In this document: piece after piece, positions 17,876 through 27,223 of the stretch
How the letters are laid out: each line of letters opens with the position of its first letter
Position numbering within the stretch: position 1 is the first letter of the stretch
From: Paenibacillus eucommiae
GTDB lineage: Bacteria > Bacillota > Bacilli > Paenibacillales > NBRC-103111
Direction: 5' to 3'
Length of the DNA: 64,000 nucleotides
Assembly: GCF_017874215.1 (NCBI RefSeq)
Contig: NZ_JAGGLB010000031.1
Location: 61,075 to 125,074, forward strand
The notes under the pieces: model-generated
The model's input: only the letters and a program-made list of their open reading frames with translations
Told to the model about the DNA's origin: nothing
Database searches by the model: none
Made by a program: the position numbers and the translations under genes

Positions 17876-19624
17876 CTAGACAGTTAATTCAAAATTCGAA
17901 TGACCAGGGCAATGCGACTCTGCCGCCACCTCCGCGATCGACAGACGCTGTATGTCCCCTTCTGCTCCTTCGAGACAAAGCGTCATGTAGCTGAAGCCGC
18001 CAATATTTCCCGTGATCGCAATCGTCTGATCCTTAATCCCATTAATTGTCGTATGCAGCTCCCTTTTGTCCATATCCCAGGAGATTTCCCGCTCCTCCCA
18101 TTCGTTAGAGACCCCATTAATGTCCAAAACCACGCAATCTTTTAATACGATTTCTTTTATGTTCTTTATAGCCTCATCCTTGCTGGTAAAATGAATCTCA
18201 TCCACATAGGGCTCGCTTAAAATCAGAGCTGCCCCCCTCAATTCTTTCCCGGAGTCCGCCCTCAGCCTGATCTTCAAACTGCCTGCACGGCCGTAAGGAA
18301 AATTTAATCCGGCAACTGCAGTTTCACCTTCGCCCGCCGACAGGAGCAGCATATTCTCCTCCAAAGCTGAGGAATCTGGCTGATACTTTTCAAGCGTGGT
18401 ATGAATGCCATCCGTATTCCAGGCTTGCATCCCATTCTGGAAGGTCTCGGCAAGCGTACGTTCCTTAAGAAATGCCGTGGGAAACCGCACCAGCTTGGCA
18501 TTCGGATCATTGAAGTTCGAGCCTTCAATGCTATCGACACTAAAGTATTTCATCAGCAGCTCGTCGCCCTCCAAAACAATTGGAAACGCATAGCAGTTCA
18601 GCACCTTCGGATGATCGTCCTGTCTTCTCCGGATGATTTCGCGATAGCCGCTCCAGGTCATACCCCCATCCTCTGAAATGGCAGCATGCAGCGTCTGTCT
18701 TGCATAGCTAATGCCTTCAATGTACCTGTATCCGAGGCAGTGATTCCATATTTTTACAATATCTCCGTTAGCCAGCCTGACTAGAGAAGTGGGAGCGTTC
18801 GAGGAACGGAACGAGCTCGGCCGCGCTTTGCTCCAGGATGCACCACCATCAGCAGAAATGGCATAATAGAAACGACCTAGCGTGGTGCGCATCATCATAA
18901 GCATGTGAGTATCATCCAACTCCAGCACAATTGGCTCCATGGCCCCTGATTCCACATGTGCATTGTCGTCAGAAATTTCTACATCGTTAGAAGCATTCCA
19001 GGTGAGCCCTTCATCGTCGGAATAAATGGTGCTGCAGACGAAGCAGGATCCTTCCTTGGATTTCCCCCGGGGAATCGTTGAAAAAGGTACGACAATTCTG
19101 CCGTTTGCCAATTGCAGCAAGCTGTTAAGCCCACCCGTATAACGGTCCAGGCAGGTTACCTTTTGTGTAACGGCATTCGTACCGTGAATATCGTCCGCGC
19201 GGGTATGCAGAATATCGCCAATATACTCATTCGCTGCTTCGCTCAGCACTTGAATGCGATAGGAAAAAACATGCATCACACCGGCTTTACTTTGTAAATA
19301 ATGCTGTCCGCTTATATACCCCGTTTGCTGCGGAAATGCGATGAACATATGCGGATGGCTCCACGTTGCGCCGTTGTCGAACGATTGCCTTCCGAGCACA
19401 TAATGGGAGCAAATAGCCTGATCCAGATGCTCCATATTTTTTTTCGTCAAACACACTACAGTGAACAAGCTGCCGTCCTGCAAGCGAATAACCGGACCCA
19501 GATTAAGACCGCTATCCTCATACAAAAATTGCGCCACAGTGGAATTTATAGGTGAAATTAGTGGTATTGAGGACATTGGGGACATTGGGGTATTCGCCTC
19601 CGCATTAATTTTTGAATCGCTCAT
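17876..19624 (-). CDS. sialidase-like BNR-repeat protein (locus 1)
   Basis: 582 residues with the six-bladed sialidase-superfamily propeller in the first ~400. Four Asp boxes (SxDxGxTW type) are visible: SFDNGATW, SDDEGLTW, SADGGASW, SEDGGMTW. The C-terminal ~170 residues form a separate beta-rich domain. There is no signal peptide, so it acts in the cytosol on imported oligosaccharides. Automatic annotation would say exo-alpha-sialidase, but the usual N-terminal FRIP motif is not seen (the region reads GPVIRLQDGSLF), so another glycan bond may be the substrate. It overlaps the upstream GDSL gene by 20 bp and is last in the locus-1 operon. A close paralogue lies at 31199-32899. Confidence 0.85.
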   Translation of the reverse strand: MSDSKINAEANTPMSPMSSIPLISPINSTVAQFLYEDSGLNLGPVIRLQDGSLFTVVCLTKKNMEHLDQAICSHYVLGRQSFDNGATWSHPHMFIAFPQQTGYISGQHYLQSKAGVMHVFSYRIQVLSEAANEYIGDILHTRADDIHGTNAVTQKVTCLDRYTGGLNSLLQLANGRIVVPFSTIPRGKSKEGSCFVCSTIYSDDEGLTWNASNDVEISDDNAHVESGAMEPIVLELDDTHMLMMMRTTLGRFYYAISADGGASWSKARPSSFRSSNAPTSLVRLANGDIVKIWNHCLGYRYIEGISYARQTLHAAISEDGGMTWSGYREIIRRRQDDHPKVLNCYAFPIVLEGDELLMKYFSVDSIEGSNFNDPNAKLVRFPTAFLKERTLAETFQNGMQAWNTDGIHTTLEKYQPDSSALEENMLLLSAGEGETAVAGLNFPYGRAGSLKIRLRADSGKELRGAALILSEPYVDEIHFTSKDEAIKNIKEIVLKDCVVLDINGVSNEWEEREISWDMDKRELHTTINGIKDQTIAITGNIGGFSYMTLCLEGAEGDIQRLSIAEVAAESHCPGHSNFELTV

Positions 19625-20294
19625 TGTGCGGCACCACCAATTCCGGGATTCCCAAATAGTCGTACACGGCTTGAACCATCAAAGCATGACCACGTTCATT
19701 CGGATGAATACTGTCGTTCATCAGCATAAGGTGCATATTGCTATTTCCGCCTACATATTCGCCCCACTTCTGATAAATATCGCACAAAGGAGCTTCTTCA
19801 GCAGCTGCCACCTCGCGCAAAGCATGGATATAGACCGGGTAGCTTGCCCTCATCACAACAGCGGCTTCGTTAATGTTGAAATCAAGCATGTTTTGTGTGA
19901 GCAGCAGTACGTCACTGCCTGATTCCTTGATGTTCCTGATGATGGACTCGAGGTTGCTTTTGAACTCAGGTATACGCTCCTCCCCCTGCATAGAATCGTT
20001 GATGCCGAGCATCACGATGACCAGGTCGGGCTGAAAGCGCAGCGCATCCCGCTCCAGCCGCTCTAACACACCCCACGTTGTATCGCTGCTTGTTCCGGCA
20101 TTGATCACACGCGATTTGCGGTAGTAAACCTCCATCAGCCTTTCGGTAAGCTGTCCTACATAATTCAATCTTCCATGAAGATGATAGTTTTGCTCTGTAA
20201 TCGAATCTCCGATACAGACGGTCAATGCATGTTCTCCATTTGCAAGCTTCTCCAAAGCTTTAAATGCTTTAATTGCTTTCGACATAGCAGGCAC
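19605..20294 (-). CDS. SGNH/GDSL-family hydrolase
   Basis: 229-residue cytosolic esterase or deacetylase of the SGNH superfamily. Block I is TVCIGDSITEQNYH (~residues 25-38, nucleophile Ser in GDS), block III is VIVMLGINDS (GxND), and block V is DSIHPNERGHALM (catalytic Asp and His). In glycan-utilisation loci such enzymes remove O-acetyl groups from imported sugars; O-acetylated sialic acids or xylan-type sugars would fit (inference). It lies between the LplC-type permease gene (28 bp) and the sialidase-like gene (20-bp overlap), so it is in the same operon. Locus 2 has no counterpart. Confidence 0.9.
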   Translation of the reverse strand: MPAMSKAIKAFKALEKLANGEHALTVCIGDSITEQNYHLHGRLNYVGQLTERLMEVYYRKSRVINAGTSSDTTWGVLERLERDALRFQPDLVIVMLGINDSMQGEERIPEFKSNLESIIRNIKESGSDVLLLTQNMLDFNINEAAVVMRASYPVYIHALREVAAAEEAPLCDIYQKWGEYVGGNSNMHLMLMNDSIHPNERGHALMVQAVYDYLGIPELVVPHNERFKN

Positions 20295-20322
20295 ATTCTC
20301 CTCATCATTCTTATATTTGGCC

Positions 20323-21213
20323 TCAACCCTTCAGTGAACCTGTTAAAACTCCCTTAACGAAATGCTTCTGCAAGAACGGATAGACGCAAATAATGGGCAG
20401 CGTTGTCACGATAATCATGGCGCCCTTCAAGCTTTGCGCCGTCGGCTTTACCGACAAATCGGCCATCATGTTCGCATTCAAATCCTGATTGGTCATCGAA
20501 AACACAATATTCCTCATCAGTACCTGGACCGGAAATTTGTTCACGTCCGTTATATAAATAACGGCATCAAACCAGGCATTCCAGTGCGCCACTGCATAGA
20601 AAAGGCCAATCGTGGCAAAAGTCGGCAAGCTGAGCGGAAATACAAGCTTCGTTAAAATTCGTAGGGGAGATGCGCCGTCAATGGTAGCGGACTCCTCCAG
20701 GTTCTCTGGAAGCTGGGCAAAAAAGCTTTTCATAATAAGCATATTCCAGGCACTGATTAACCCCGGCAAAATCATAACCCAGAACGTATTCGTCAAATGC
20801 AAGTATTTCATTAATAAATAATTCGGAATTAACCCGCCGCTAAACAGCATCGTTAAGAATACGAACATAATCAGCGCATTTCTGCCGGGCAAATTTTTGC
20901 GGGATAAGCCGTAAGCCAGCATGGCCGTAAACACCAGGTTTAACAGCGTGCCCACAACGACCCTTGCGATCGTAATCCCGTACGCATGATACAGCGTCGA
21001 ACCTTGCGAAAGCAGCACACGATAAGCCGTAAAATCGATAGCTTCCGGCACAAGAATAAAGCTGCCTCTTCGAATCAACTCTGCCTCACTGACCAGCGAT
21101 GTGGAGAGAACCGCTAGAAAAGGCAAAATAAACAACAAGGCCAGCAGGATCAAAAGAACATAATTACATATTTGAAATATGGTTTCCCCTATTTTAGAAT
21201 TCGTGCGAACCAT
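20323..21213 (-). CDS. carbohydrate ABC transporter permease, LplC type (locus 1)
   Basis: Inner-membrane permease of the MalG/LplC family with six transmembrane segments, about 296 residues from the start chosen. The EAA loop reads ENLEESATIDGASPLRILTK. The C-terminus LQKHFVKGVLTGSLKG is typical of LplC-like permeases. I chose the ATG at 21213 since GGAAGG lies 8 nt upstream; a longer frame back to 21273 would overlap the end of the LplB gene. No ATPase gene is present, as usual for this class, which relies on a shared MsmX-type ATPase (established for Bacillus). It is closely related to the permease at 33880-34782. Confidence 0.9.
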   Translation of the reverse strand: MVRTNSKIGETIFQICNYVLLILLALLFILPFLAVLSTSLVSEAELIRRGSFILVPEAIDFTAYRVLLSQGSTLYHAYGITIARVVVGTLLNLVFTAMLAYGLSRKNLPGRNALIMFVFLTMLFSGGLIPNYLLMKYLHLTNTFWVMILPGLISAWNMLIMKSFFAQLPENLEESATIDGASPLRILTKLVFPLSLPTFATIGLFYAVAHWNAWFDAVIYITDVNKFPVQVLMRNIVFSMTNQDLNANMMADLSVKPTAQSLKGAMIIVTTLPIICVYPFLQKHFVKGVLTGSLKG

Positions 21214-21226
21214 GCTCATCACCTTC

Positions 21227-22147
21227 CTACCAAATCCCTTCCTGGTCGAATTTTTTGGCCACATAATTCGCACTCAGGATTAGCGCAAAAGCAATGACCG
21301 ATTTGAACAGCCCGACCGCAGCGGCGAAGGAATATTGCACTTCAACAAGCCCTTTGCGATACACGTAAGTATCGATAATATCTGACACTTCATAAACCGG
21401 AGGCGAATACAGCAGAAAAATTTGCTCGAAGCCGGCATCCATGATGCCGCCGATCGACAAAATGAACATAATGACGATAATGTGCCTCATGCCTGGCAGT
21501 GTAATATGCCAAACCTGACGAAGCTTGCCAGCCCCATCCATGCGGGCGGCTTCATATTGCTGGGGATCAATGCCGGCAATGGCGGCCAGATAAATAATCA
21601 TGCCCCAGCCGACCTCTTTCCAGATGCCGGAAATAACGAGCATCGGCCGGAAATAATCGGTGCTGGACAGGAACGGAACCGACTCCATGCCGAGCTTCAG
21701 CAGCATGCCGTTGATGAATCCGCCGTCCGTAGTAAGCAGCGTGGACGCTAGTCCGGCAACCACCACCATAGACAGAAAATGCGGTAAGTAAGAAATCGTT
21801 TGGATCGTCCGCTTAAACACGATGCTGCCAATTTCGTTCAGCAGCAAAGCTAGCAGGATCGGGGCGGGAAAGCCAAAAATAAGCCTGTAAAAACTAATAA
21901 GCAGCGTATTCCCGGTAATGTTCCAGAAATAATAGGAATCAATAAAGCTCTTGAAATGCTTCAGGCCGACCCATTCCGCAGTAAAAATGCCTTCTACTCC
22001 GTCGAACGGCGCAATATCTTTAAAAGCTATAATCAGCCCATACATCGGTGTGTAGTGAAAGATAAGGAAGTATATAATGCCCGGTGCAATTAAAGCATAG
22101 TACAGCTTGTTTTTCTTCATTAAACTTAAGGCAGGATGTGTTTTCAC
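21227..22147 (-). CDS. carbohydrate ABC transporter permease, LplB type (locus 1)
   Basis: 306-residue MalF/LplB-type permease with six transmembrane helices. The first is YALIAPGIIYFLIFHYTPMY, and the EAA loop is YEAARMDGAGKLRQVWHITL. It partners the LplC-type permease 13 bp downstream and the binding lipoprotein upstream (22280-23851). The set imports an oligosaccharide. About 75-80 percent of residues appear shared with the locus-2 copy at 34787-35704, so the loci diverged from one ancestor. Confidence 0.92.
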   Translation of the reverse strand: MKTHPALSLMKKNKLYYALIAPGIIYFLIFHYTPMYGLIIAFKDIAPFDGVEGIFTAEWVGLKHFKSFIDSYYFWNITGNTLLISFYRLIFGFPAPILLALLLNEIGSIVFKRTIQTISYLPHFLSMVVVAGLASTLLTTDGGFINGMLLKLGMESVPFLSSTDYFRPMLVISGIWKEVGWGMIIYLAAIAGIDPQQYEAARMDGAGKLRQVWHITLPGMRHIIVIMFILSIGGIMDAGFEQIFLLYSPPVYEVSDIIDTYVYRKGLVEVQYSFAAAVGLFKSVIAFALILSANYVAKKFDQEGIW

Positions 22148-22279
22148 TGGTCGCTCCTTTCCATCTAGCCTCTCCTCATAAGGACATAATTGAAGCTGCC
22201 GGTCAGCTTCGCTGCGCGGACCCGGACTCCCATGAACCCGCAGCGAAGCAAAGGCAGCCTGTCATATGCTGGTCATATC

Positions 22280-23851
22280 CTACTTGGCAGATTTTATTTT
22301 GTTGTATTCCTCTGTATAAACCTCGACCCATCTGTCCATTCCAGCCTTATTCAGCTCCTGCAGAAAGCTGTCGTATTCGGACATCGGTCTGGCACCCATA
22401 ATAAACTTAATCGTTTGTTCTTCGATCATCCGAGTGATATCACCCAGCATCGGAACCTTCTCCGCAATGACCTTGGCATCAAACTTATGCTCAACATCGA
22501 ACAGCCCGATTTTTTTGGAATACTTCGGATTCGTCAAATAGTCTTTGTAAAAACTGAATAGCGGTGCGCCTGAGGGGGCGACATCCCTGAACTGGACCGT
22601 GTAGGCAAACGAACCGGCGGTCACTAATTCTCCGACATAATCCTTATTCAGCTTCTCATACACCTTGTTTTCCTTATCTACCCATTTCCAGTGCTTGCCT
22701 TCAATACCGAAGAATGCGAGCATATAATTCTCAAGATCGGACTGCAGCCAGTTCATATATTTCATAGCGCCTTCCGGGTTTTGCGCATTCTTGCTGATCA
22801 TATAACCGCTGGTGAAATTGCCGTTCATTGTCATCGTATTTCCCTTAGGTCCTTGAAGCTGGTCAGCCACTATATAGTTAGCTTCAGGAACGGTTTCCTG
22901 CAGGACAGATTGATTGCCAAGCGGCGCTGAATTCCATAAGGCTGCACCCGCCACCCGATTTTGTTTAATCAGTTCTATCTGCTGCTCCCACTTCATCGAG
23001 AAGGATTCCTTATAGATGTAGCCCTTTTTAAACCAATCAGCCATTTTCGCTACAAACTCTTTATACCCCGGATGGACGACAGGAAGCTGCACTTTGCCGT
23101 CAGCATCGACCCATTTGCCATACCCGACATCCATAAAGCCCGCAGCAAGAGAGTTATTCAAATCTGCATAGGAGGTCATCAGTGCAATCGTCTGGCCGTT
23201 GCCAGCAGGATCCTTCTCTTTGAATGTCTTGAACACGTTCTCTAATTCATCCATTGTAGTCGGCATCGGCAAATTTAATTGTTTCATCCAATCCTCGCGG
23301 AGAAAAACAGCGGTACCCGACATGGGCGGAATTTCAGGCAAGCCCCATATTTTCCCATCGTTAGTCGATAGGGCTTCCCACCCGCCGGTCCAATCCGCAG
23401 GCCACAGCTTCTTGCTGTCGGCTCCGTATTGATCCAGCAAATCATTAAGCGGCATCACAGCTCCATTGGACTGATGAAGGGCCATGGAGCCCTTGAAGAT
23501 GTCCAGCTTTTCATTGGATGCGAGCAGAATGTTTAATTTATCTTCCTCCGAGCCCTTTGGCGGAATAATTGCATTGACCTCTATGCCCGTTTTATCTATG
23601 ATCGCCTGGCGCACTTCTTCAATTGCCTCCGGCTTGCTGACATCCGCAGTAACCCCAAGGTTGCCCAGGTTCGCGTACACATACACCTTCTCAATCTTTT
23701 TGGCAGCTTCGCCACCGGCCGGACTTTCAGCAGCCGCTGCAGCTGGGCTTTTTTCTGCGGCATCATTCGTTTTTTTGGAAGAACAGCCCCCTGCGGCAAG
23801 CGCGAATGTACATAATAAAGCTGTCATGATAAGCCATTTTTTCTTCCCCAT
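22280..23851 (-). CDS. extracellular sugar-binding lipoprotein, LplA type (locus 1)
   Basis: 523-residue ABC solute-binding protein, lipidated at C23 (ALAAGGCSSKK), with an Ala/Glu-rich linker to ~55. The mature domain is of the large LplA/YtcQ type (family 1 solute-binding), with PKGSEEDKLNILLASNEKLD and KYMNWLQSDLENYMLAFFGIEGK as recognisable family stretches. It captures an oligosaccharide outside the cell for the LplB/LplC permeases. It is the first structural gene of locus 1. Its promoter has TATAAT at 23969-23974 (minus strand), with a conserved CATAACTTT element 28 bp upstream, shared with two promoters in locus 2. Confidence 0.9.
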   Translation of the reverse strand: MGKKKWLIMTALLCTFALAAGGCSSKKTNDAAEKSPAAAAAESPAGGEAAKKIEKVYVYANLGNLGVTADVSKPEAIEEVRQAIIDKTGIEVNAIIPPKGSEEDKLNILLASNEKLDIFKGSMALHQSNGAVMPLNDLLDQYGADSKKLWPADWTGGWEALSTNDGKIWGLPEIPPMSGTAVFLREDWMKQLNLPMPTTMDELENVFKTFKEKDPAGNGQTIALMTSYADLNNSLAAGFMDVGYGKWVDADGKVQLPVVHPGYKEFVAKMADWFKKGYIYKESFSMKWEQQIELIKQNRVAGAALWNSAPLGNQSVLQETVPEANYIVADQLQGPKGNTMTMNGNFTSGYMISKNAQNPEGAMKYMNWLQSDLENYMLAFFGIEGKHWKWVDKENKVYEKLNKDYVGELVTAGSFAYTVQFRDVAPSGAPLFSFYKDYLTNPKYSKKIGLFDVEHKFDAKVIAEKVPMLGDITRMIEEQTIKFIMGARPMSEYDSFLQELNKAGMDRWVEVYTEEYNKIKSAK

Positions 23852-23907
23852 GTTTCACCCTCCATAATTGATTTCCCTAATAATTGAAAATAATTGAAGC
23901 CTGATGG

Positions 23908-24011
23908 ATAAAGCGCTTCCACCATCTGCATGCACGTCGGCCGACATTTTGTGTGGATGGATGACCGTATTATAGCCCCGCAATGGCTGCCATGGATACG
24001 CCAAAGTTATG
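23908..24011 (-). promoter_or_regulatory. promoter of glycan locus 1 with shared activator-like element and cre-like site
   Basis: Minus strand: CATAACTTT (24003-24011), exactly 28 bp, then TATAAT (23969-23974). The same element and spacing occur at 38433-38475 and 41096-41138. Downstream of the start region lies a cre-like palindrome with core AAGCGCTT (23908-23921), two mismatches to the CcpA consensus, where CcpA could block elongation (inference). Confidence 0.6.
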
Positions 24012-24066
24012 TGCTTGCAGCTATTTTCTTGTCATCCGCATATTTTTCGCCTTAGCCTTATTTGGT

Positions 24067-26364
24067 CTATTCTGAAGGTGTTTGCTGAATCCCGTGCATT
24101 TTCCTATATTCCCCAGGCGTTAATCCTGTACTTTCCTTAAATACTTTACTGAAGTAATTTGTTTTGTGATAACCGATCCTTTCGCCGATGTCCATAATCC
24201 GCATGTCGGAATCGACAAGCAGCTTTTTGCCATGCTCAATCCTTAATGCTGTTACATATTCGGAGAACGATTGTCCGGTATATTCCTTAAAGATGCGGCT
24301 GAAATAAGACGGACTGAGCTGCAGCTGATCGGCAATCGACGTAAGTGAAATATTGCGGCTAAACTCCACTTCCAGCAGCCGGATCGCTTGCGTAACATAC
24401 TTGTTGTTTTTCTCGGTATAGGCCCGGCCCACATAGGCGGTAAAATCGTCAATGATGCCCTCGAACCAGGCTTTGATGTCTCCCAGCTCATTTTTTTGCA
24501 GCAGCACTTCAAACAAATTTTCTTTGCGGTACCAGGTTTTTTCGATGTCCAGCTTCAGCGCACTCGATGTTTCCAGCAAGCTGCCAAGCAAACGAATAAA
24601 AGCCTGCTGCATCTGGCGAAAATCCACCTTCGTATTTTGCTTCTGCAGATGCTTCACAAATTCGCCGAACATGCCCTGCGCCAGCTCTGTTTCCCCATTA
24701 ATCAAATAGTTGTTAAGGGCGATCTCCTTGTCCTTCGGATAATCCAGAAGCGCAATTTGGTCCAGTGTGACGTCCCGGATATAGATGATATCGCTGTTCC
24801 CGGAAAGCATGCGGTAGCGCTGGGCTTCCTTGGCTTCTTCATAAGCCCGCTGTAAATCTCCGATCGCCGTGCAGTGATTTCCGATGCCGATCGTACAATG
24901 TATCCCGGGAAGCTGCTGGGTATCAAGTACAATCCGGTCGGCCAGCTCGAATATTTCCGTCATATGCGTAGCCTCAATGTTCATAATGACGACAAACTGA
25001 TCTTCGATCAGCTCCATCACAATACGGCTGCGCTCCTTCGGGATGATGCCCTCCAGCATATCCTCGATATGCAGCTTATTCATTTTCGACAGCTCAACAT
25101 CGATCTCTCCGCTGCCGTCCGTTTGCACAGTTACGACCATAAGCGCCAGCTCTTCCTGGGCGATGGGGATTTCCAGATAACGAAGCCTCTCAACCATTTC
25201 CTCATGGGTAAAGTGATTGGGGCGAAGCAGCGAATGAATAAACATTTTCTGATTGGCAGGCAGACTTTCCTTAAGCCGGATCTGCAGCTTGGTCTGGTTC
25301 TCGTAGGCCTCCTCCAGGCTGTTGCGAATAATTTTAAATTCACCGATTGTTTTTTGACCCGGATTTGAATCCTTGATTGCTATCTCTTTATTTTTAATGA
25401 ACGATAATAAATGCTGGATAGGATAGTAAATATGCCGGGATGTTAGAAAAACAAGCACTCCGGTTGCGGCAATGAGCAATAGAGAGGAAAGAAGAATCAA
25501 ATTCTTGATATTGTTTACACTTTCATAAATCTGATCTACCGCTGTAGCGCTAATAAACGTCCATCCCAGCAGCTCAGAGGTCGCATTCGTAATCAGTCTT
25601 TGTTTGCCCAAAATCTCGGCTTCAAATGAGTTCTGCTGTAAGTCAGCAATGTGCACTTGAAATTCCGGATCATTAATCATCGCTTCATTGACGGGATACT
25701 GGCGATCATAGAACATCAGCTTTCCACTGTTCGATCGCACAAAGAAAGCATAGTTGTCGCCCCTGATATACTTGGCAAAAATCGTGCTGTATACCTTTTC
25801 CGCATCCAGATTAATAACAATGTAGTTCCCCAGAACCGGAGACATATAAACGACTGGAATGACCTGTTTGATCGTACCATCCCTCTGCCTGGCATCCCTG
25901 AGCTCATTGATCAGCGGGTAGGAATGAATACCGGACGTGGACAGGCTCCAGGTATCATCGAAAAAGTTATCCATGGAGTATTGGGTTTCATCAGTTAAAT
26001 ATATGTGTTTGGCCTTGTCGTAGAAATAAACCGAGTGTATGAACTCGTTTGACTTCTTTAAAATTTGCAAGTACCATTGAACATTCGATTTACTGAACAT
26101 ATACGTGTATAGATCACGAAGATCCGTATCGCTATACGGCCCTTCCAGCGTTTCGTAGTAGCTGCCGCGCGGAAATTGCTCAAAATCCTTAATCGCCCCA
26201 TTTAAAACCGTCTGCTGAAAAACCGTCCCGATTTGGTTGATGATCATTTCCATATTTTCAATGGTCTGCGTGAGGTAAATTTCATTAGATTTGCGCAGCT
26301 CATCCTGCATGATCGAAGTCGTGTTCCGATACAGCAAGGTGCTGATGATCAGAATCGGCAGCAA
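24067..26364 (-). CDS. membrane-anchored AraC-family regulator (locus 1)
   Basis: Sensor-regulator of the type that controls Lpl/Ytc-like transporters. A Cache-like extracellular domain lies between two membrane segments, the second at ~residues 283-303 (NLILLSSLLLIAATGVLVFL). A HAMP-like stretch and coiled linker follow, and the C-terminal AraC domain carries two HTHs (ISLTSIADQLQLSPSYFSRIFK; DIGERIGYHKTNYFSKVFK). The listed start is TTG at 26364, but the frame stays open upstream to a stop at 26455-26457 and encodes the expected first membrane helix (residues KRHFYIKLFTYTLLVALLPI). No ATG, GTG or TTG exists there; ATT at 26439 has an AGAAGGG site at a good distance. So the true start is non-canonical, or there is an indel near the A-run at 26412. 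Paralogue at 41189-43576. Confidence 0.88.
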   Translation of the reverse strand: MLPILIISTLLYRNTTSIMQDELRKSNEIYLTQTIENMEMIINQIGTVFQQTVLNGAIKDFEQFPRGSYYETLEGPYSDTDLRDLYTYMFSKSNVQWYLQILKKSNEFIHSVYFYDKAKHIYLTDETQYSMDNFFDDTWSLSTSGIHSYPLINELRDARQRDGTIKQVIPVVYMSPVLGNYIVINLDAEKVYSTIFAKYIRGDNYAFFVRSNSGKLMFYDRQYPVNEAMINDPEFQVHIADLQQNSFEAEILGKQRLITNATSELLGWTFISATAVDQIYESVNNIKNLILLSSLLLIAATGVLVFLTSRHIYYPIQHLLSFIKNKEIAIKDSNPGQKTIGEFKIIRNSLEEAYENQTKLQIRLKESLPANQKMFIHSLLRPNHFTHEEMVERLRYLEIPIAQEELALMVVTVQTDGSGEIDVELSKMNKLHIEDMLEGIIPKERSRIVMELIEDQFVVIMNIEATHMTEIFELADRIVLDTQQLPGIHCTIGIGNHCTAIGDLQRAYEEAKEAQRYRMLSGNSDIIYIRDVTLDQIALLDYPKDKEIALNNYLINGETELAQGMFGEFVKHLQKQNTKVDFRQMQQAFIRLLGSLLETSSALKLDIEKTWYRKENLFEVLLQKNELGDIKAWFEGIIDDFTAYVGRAYTEKNNKYVTQAIRLLEVEFSRNISLTSIADQLQLSPSYFSRIFKEYTGQSFSEYVTALRIEHGKKLLVDSDMRIMDIGERIGYHKTNYFSKVFKESTGLTPGEYRKMHGIQQTPSE

Positions 26365-26475
26365 AGCTACAAGCAGAGTATACGTGAACAGCTTAATATA
26401 GAAATGCCTTTTTCTTGCGGAAAGCAGCCATTTTAGAATAGTTATCCATCCCTTCTAAACAAAATCACCCGGCCG

Positions 26476-26575
26476 TGTAACCGCTGACATAATTGTGTTC
26501 CTATTATAGCCTACGACCGTATCCGAGGAAACAGCAATTTCTTGCTGTCAACGCCAATTTGATGTCTTTTGGGCG
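26476..26575 (-). promoter_or_regulatory. conserved promoter block of the locus-1 regulator
   Basis: About 100 bp highly similar to 43615-43720, upstream of the paralogous regulator. Contains TATAAT (minus strand, 26503-26508). Copy-specific palindrome ACAGCAA-TTTC-TTGCTGT (26531-26548) sits at about the -35 position and could be an operator; in the locus-2 copy only one arm survives. Confidence 0.6.
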
Positions 26576-26990
26576 ACAATAATGTGAAGGTAAAACTGAA
26601 GAGGCCCTCTGCAATCGGGCGCAGCAATGAAAATAGAGCAGTTTCCCTAAAGGAAGCTGCCCTATAATCTTGATTTTTTATTTTATTCCATTTTTTGGCT
26701 CAACACCATAATTAGTTCCTGACAAATGAATGGATAGCTAAAACTGGAAAAACATCTGCCAATCCTGTACGGTTGAAAGTCCTACCCAACAACAAAAGAG
26801 GAATAGACCGTTGCAGAATCCGTATATCACAACGACGGAAGATATCTTCCAGATACGGAAAGGACCTGTCTCTAACGGTCACCGCTGACCTTTAGAGGCT
26901 GATTTTTACATATTCACGATTGTAATGGACATCCGCGACCATTAGAAGGCGGTTTTCCCCACAATCGCCCCCTTTTCAGCCTGTAAGGGG
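26576..26990. other. gene-free intergenic stretch with a hairpin and TAACGGTCA-type motifs
   Basis: No gene seen. A 9-bp stem GCAGTTTCC/GGAAGCTGC (26638-26646/26652-26660, one G-T pair) is present without an adjacent T-run. From about 26870 there are repeated short motifs of the type TAACGGTCACCG and CGACCATTAG, also found at 48.5-48.7 kb. Confidence 0.5.
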
Positions 26991-27177
26991 CATCCGTGAC
27001 CGTTACAATCTCATTTCGCTGCATTTCCGCTTCTAACGGACTGCGGTGACTGCGGTGACCATTAGCGAACATGTTACCCTCGCCGATATGAAAATAGTTA
27101 TGACAAGTACCGGGCCGCTATGAACCTGGCATTTTCGTAGAATTTAACCGCCATCGAAGGTTAGCTTGACTGTCAAG
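26991..27177. repeat. dispersed ~185-bp repeat, copy 1
   Basis: Reverse complement of 63770-63948 at roughly 85-90 percent identity judged by eye. One end carries the palindrome CTTGACnGTCAAG. No coding frame is supported. An internal CGCAGTCACCGCAGTC duplication is present in this copy only. Sits just past the end of the SLH-cohesin gene. Confidence 0.8.
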
Positions 27178-27223
27178 TACTGTTTATAGGTTGAGCCCAT
27201 TTTTTTATATTTTTATATAAGTT

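Noticed and set aside
20323..21273. Longer N-terminus for the LplC permease, starting at 21273
   Set aside because: The extra codons overlap the LplB gene and lack a ribosome site; ATG at 21213 has GGAAGG at 8 nt.
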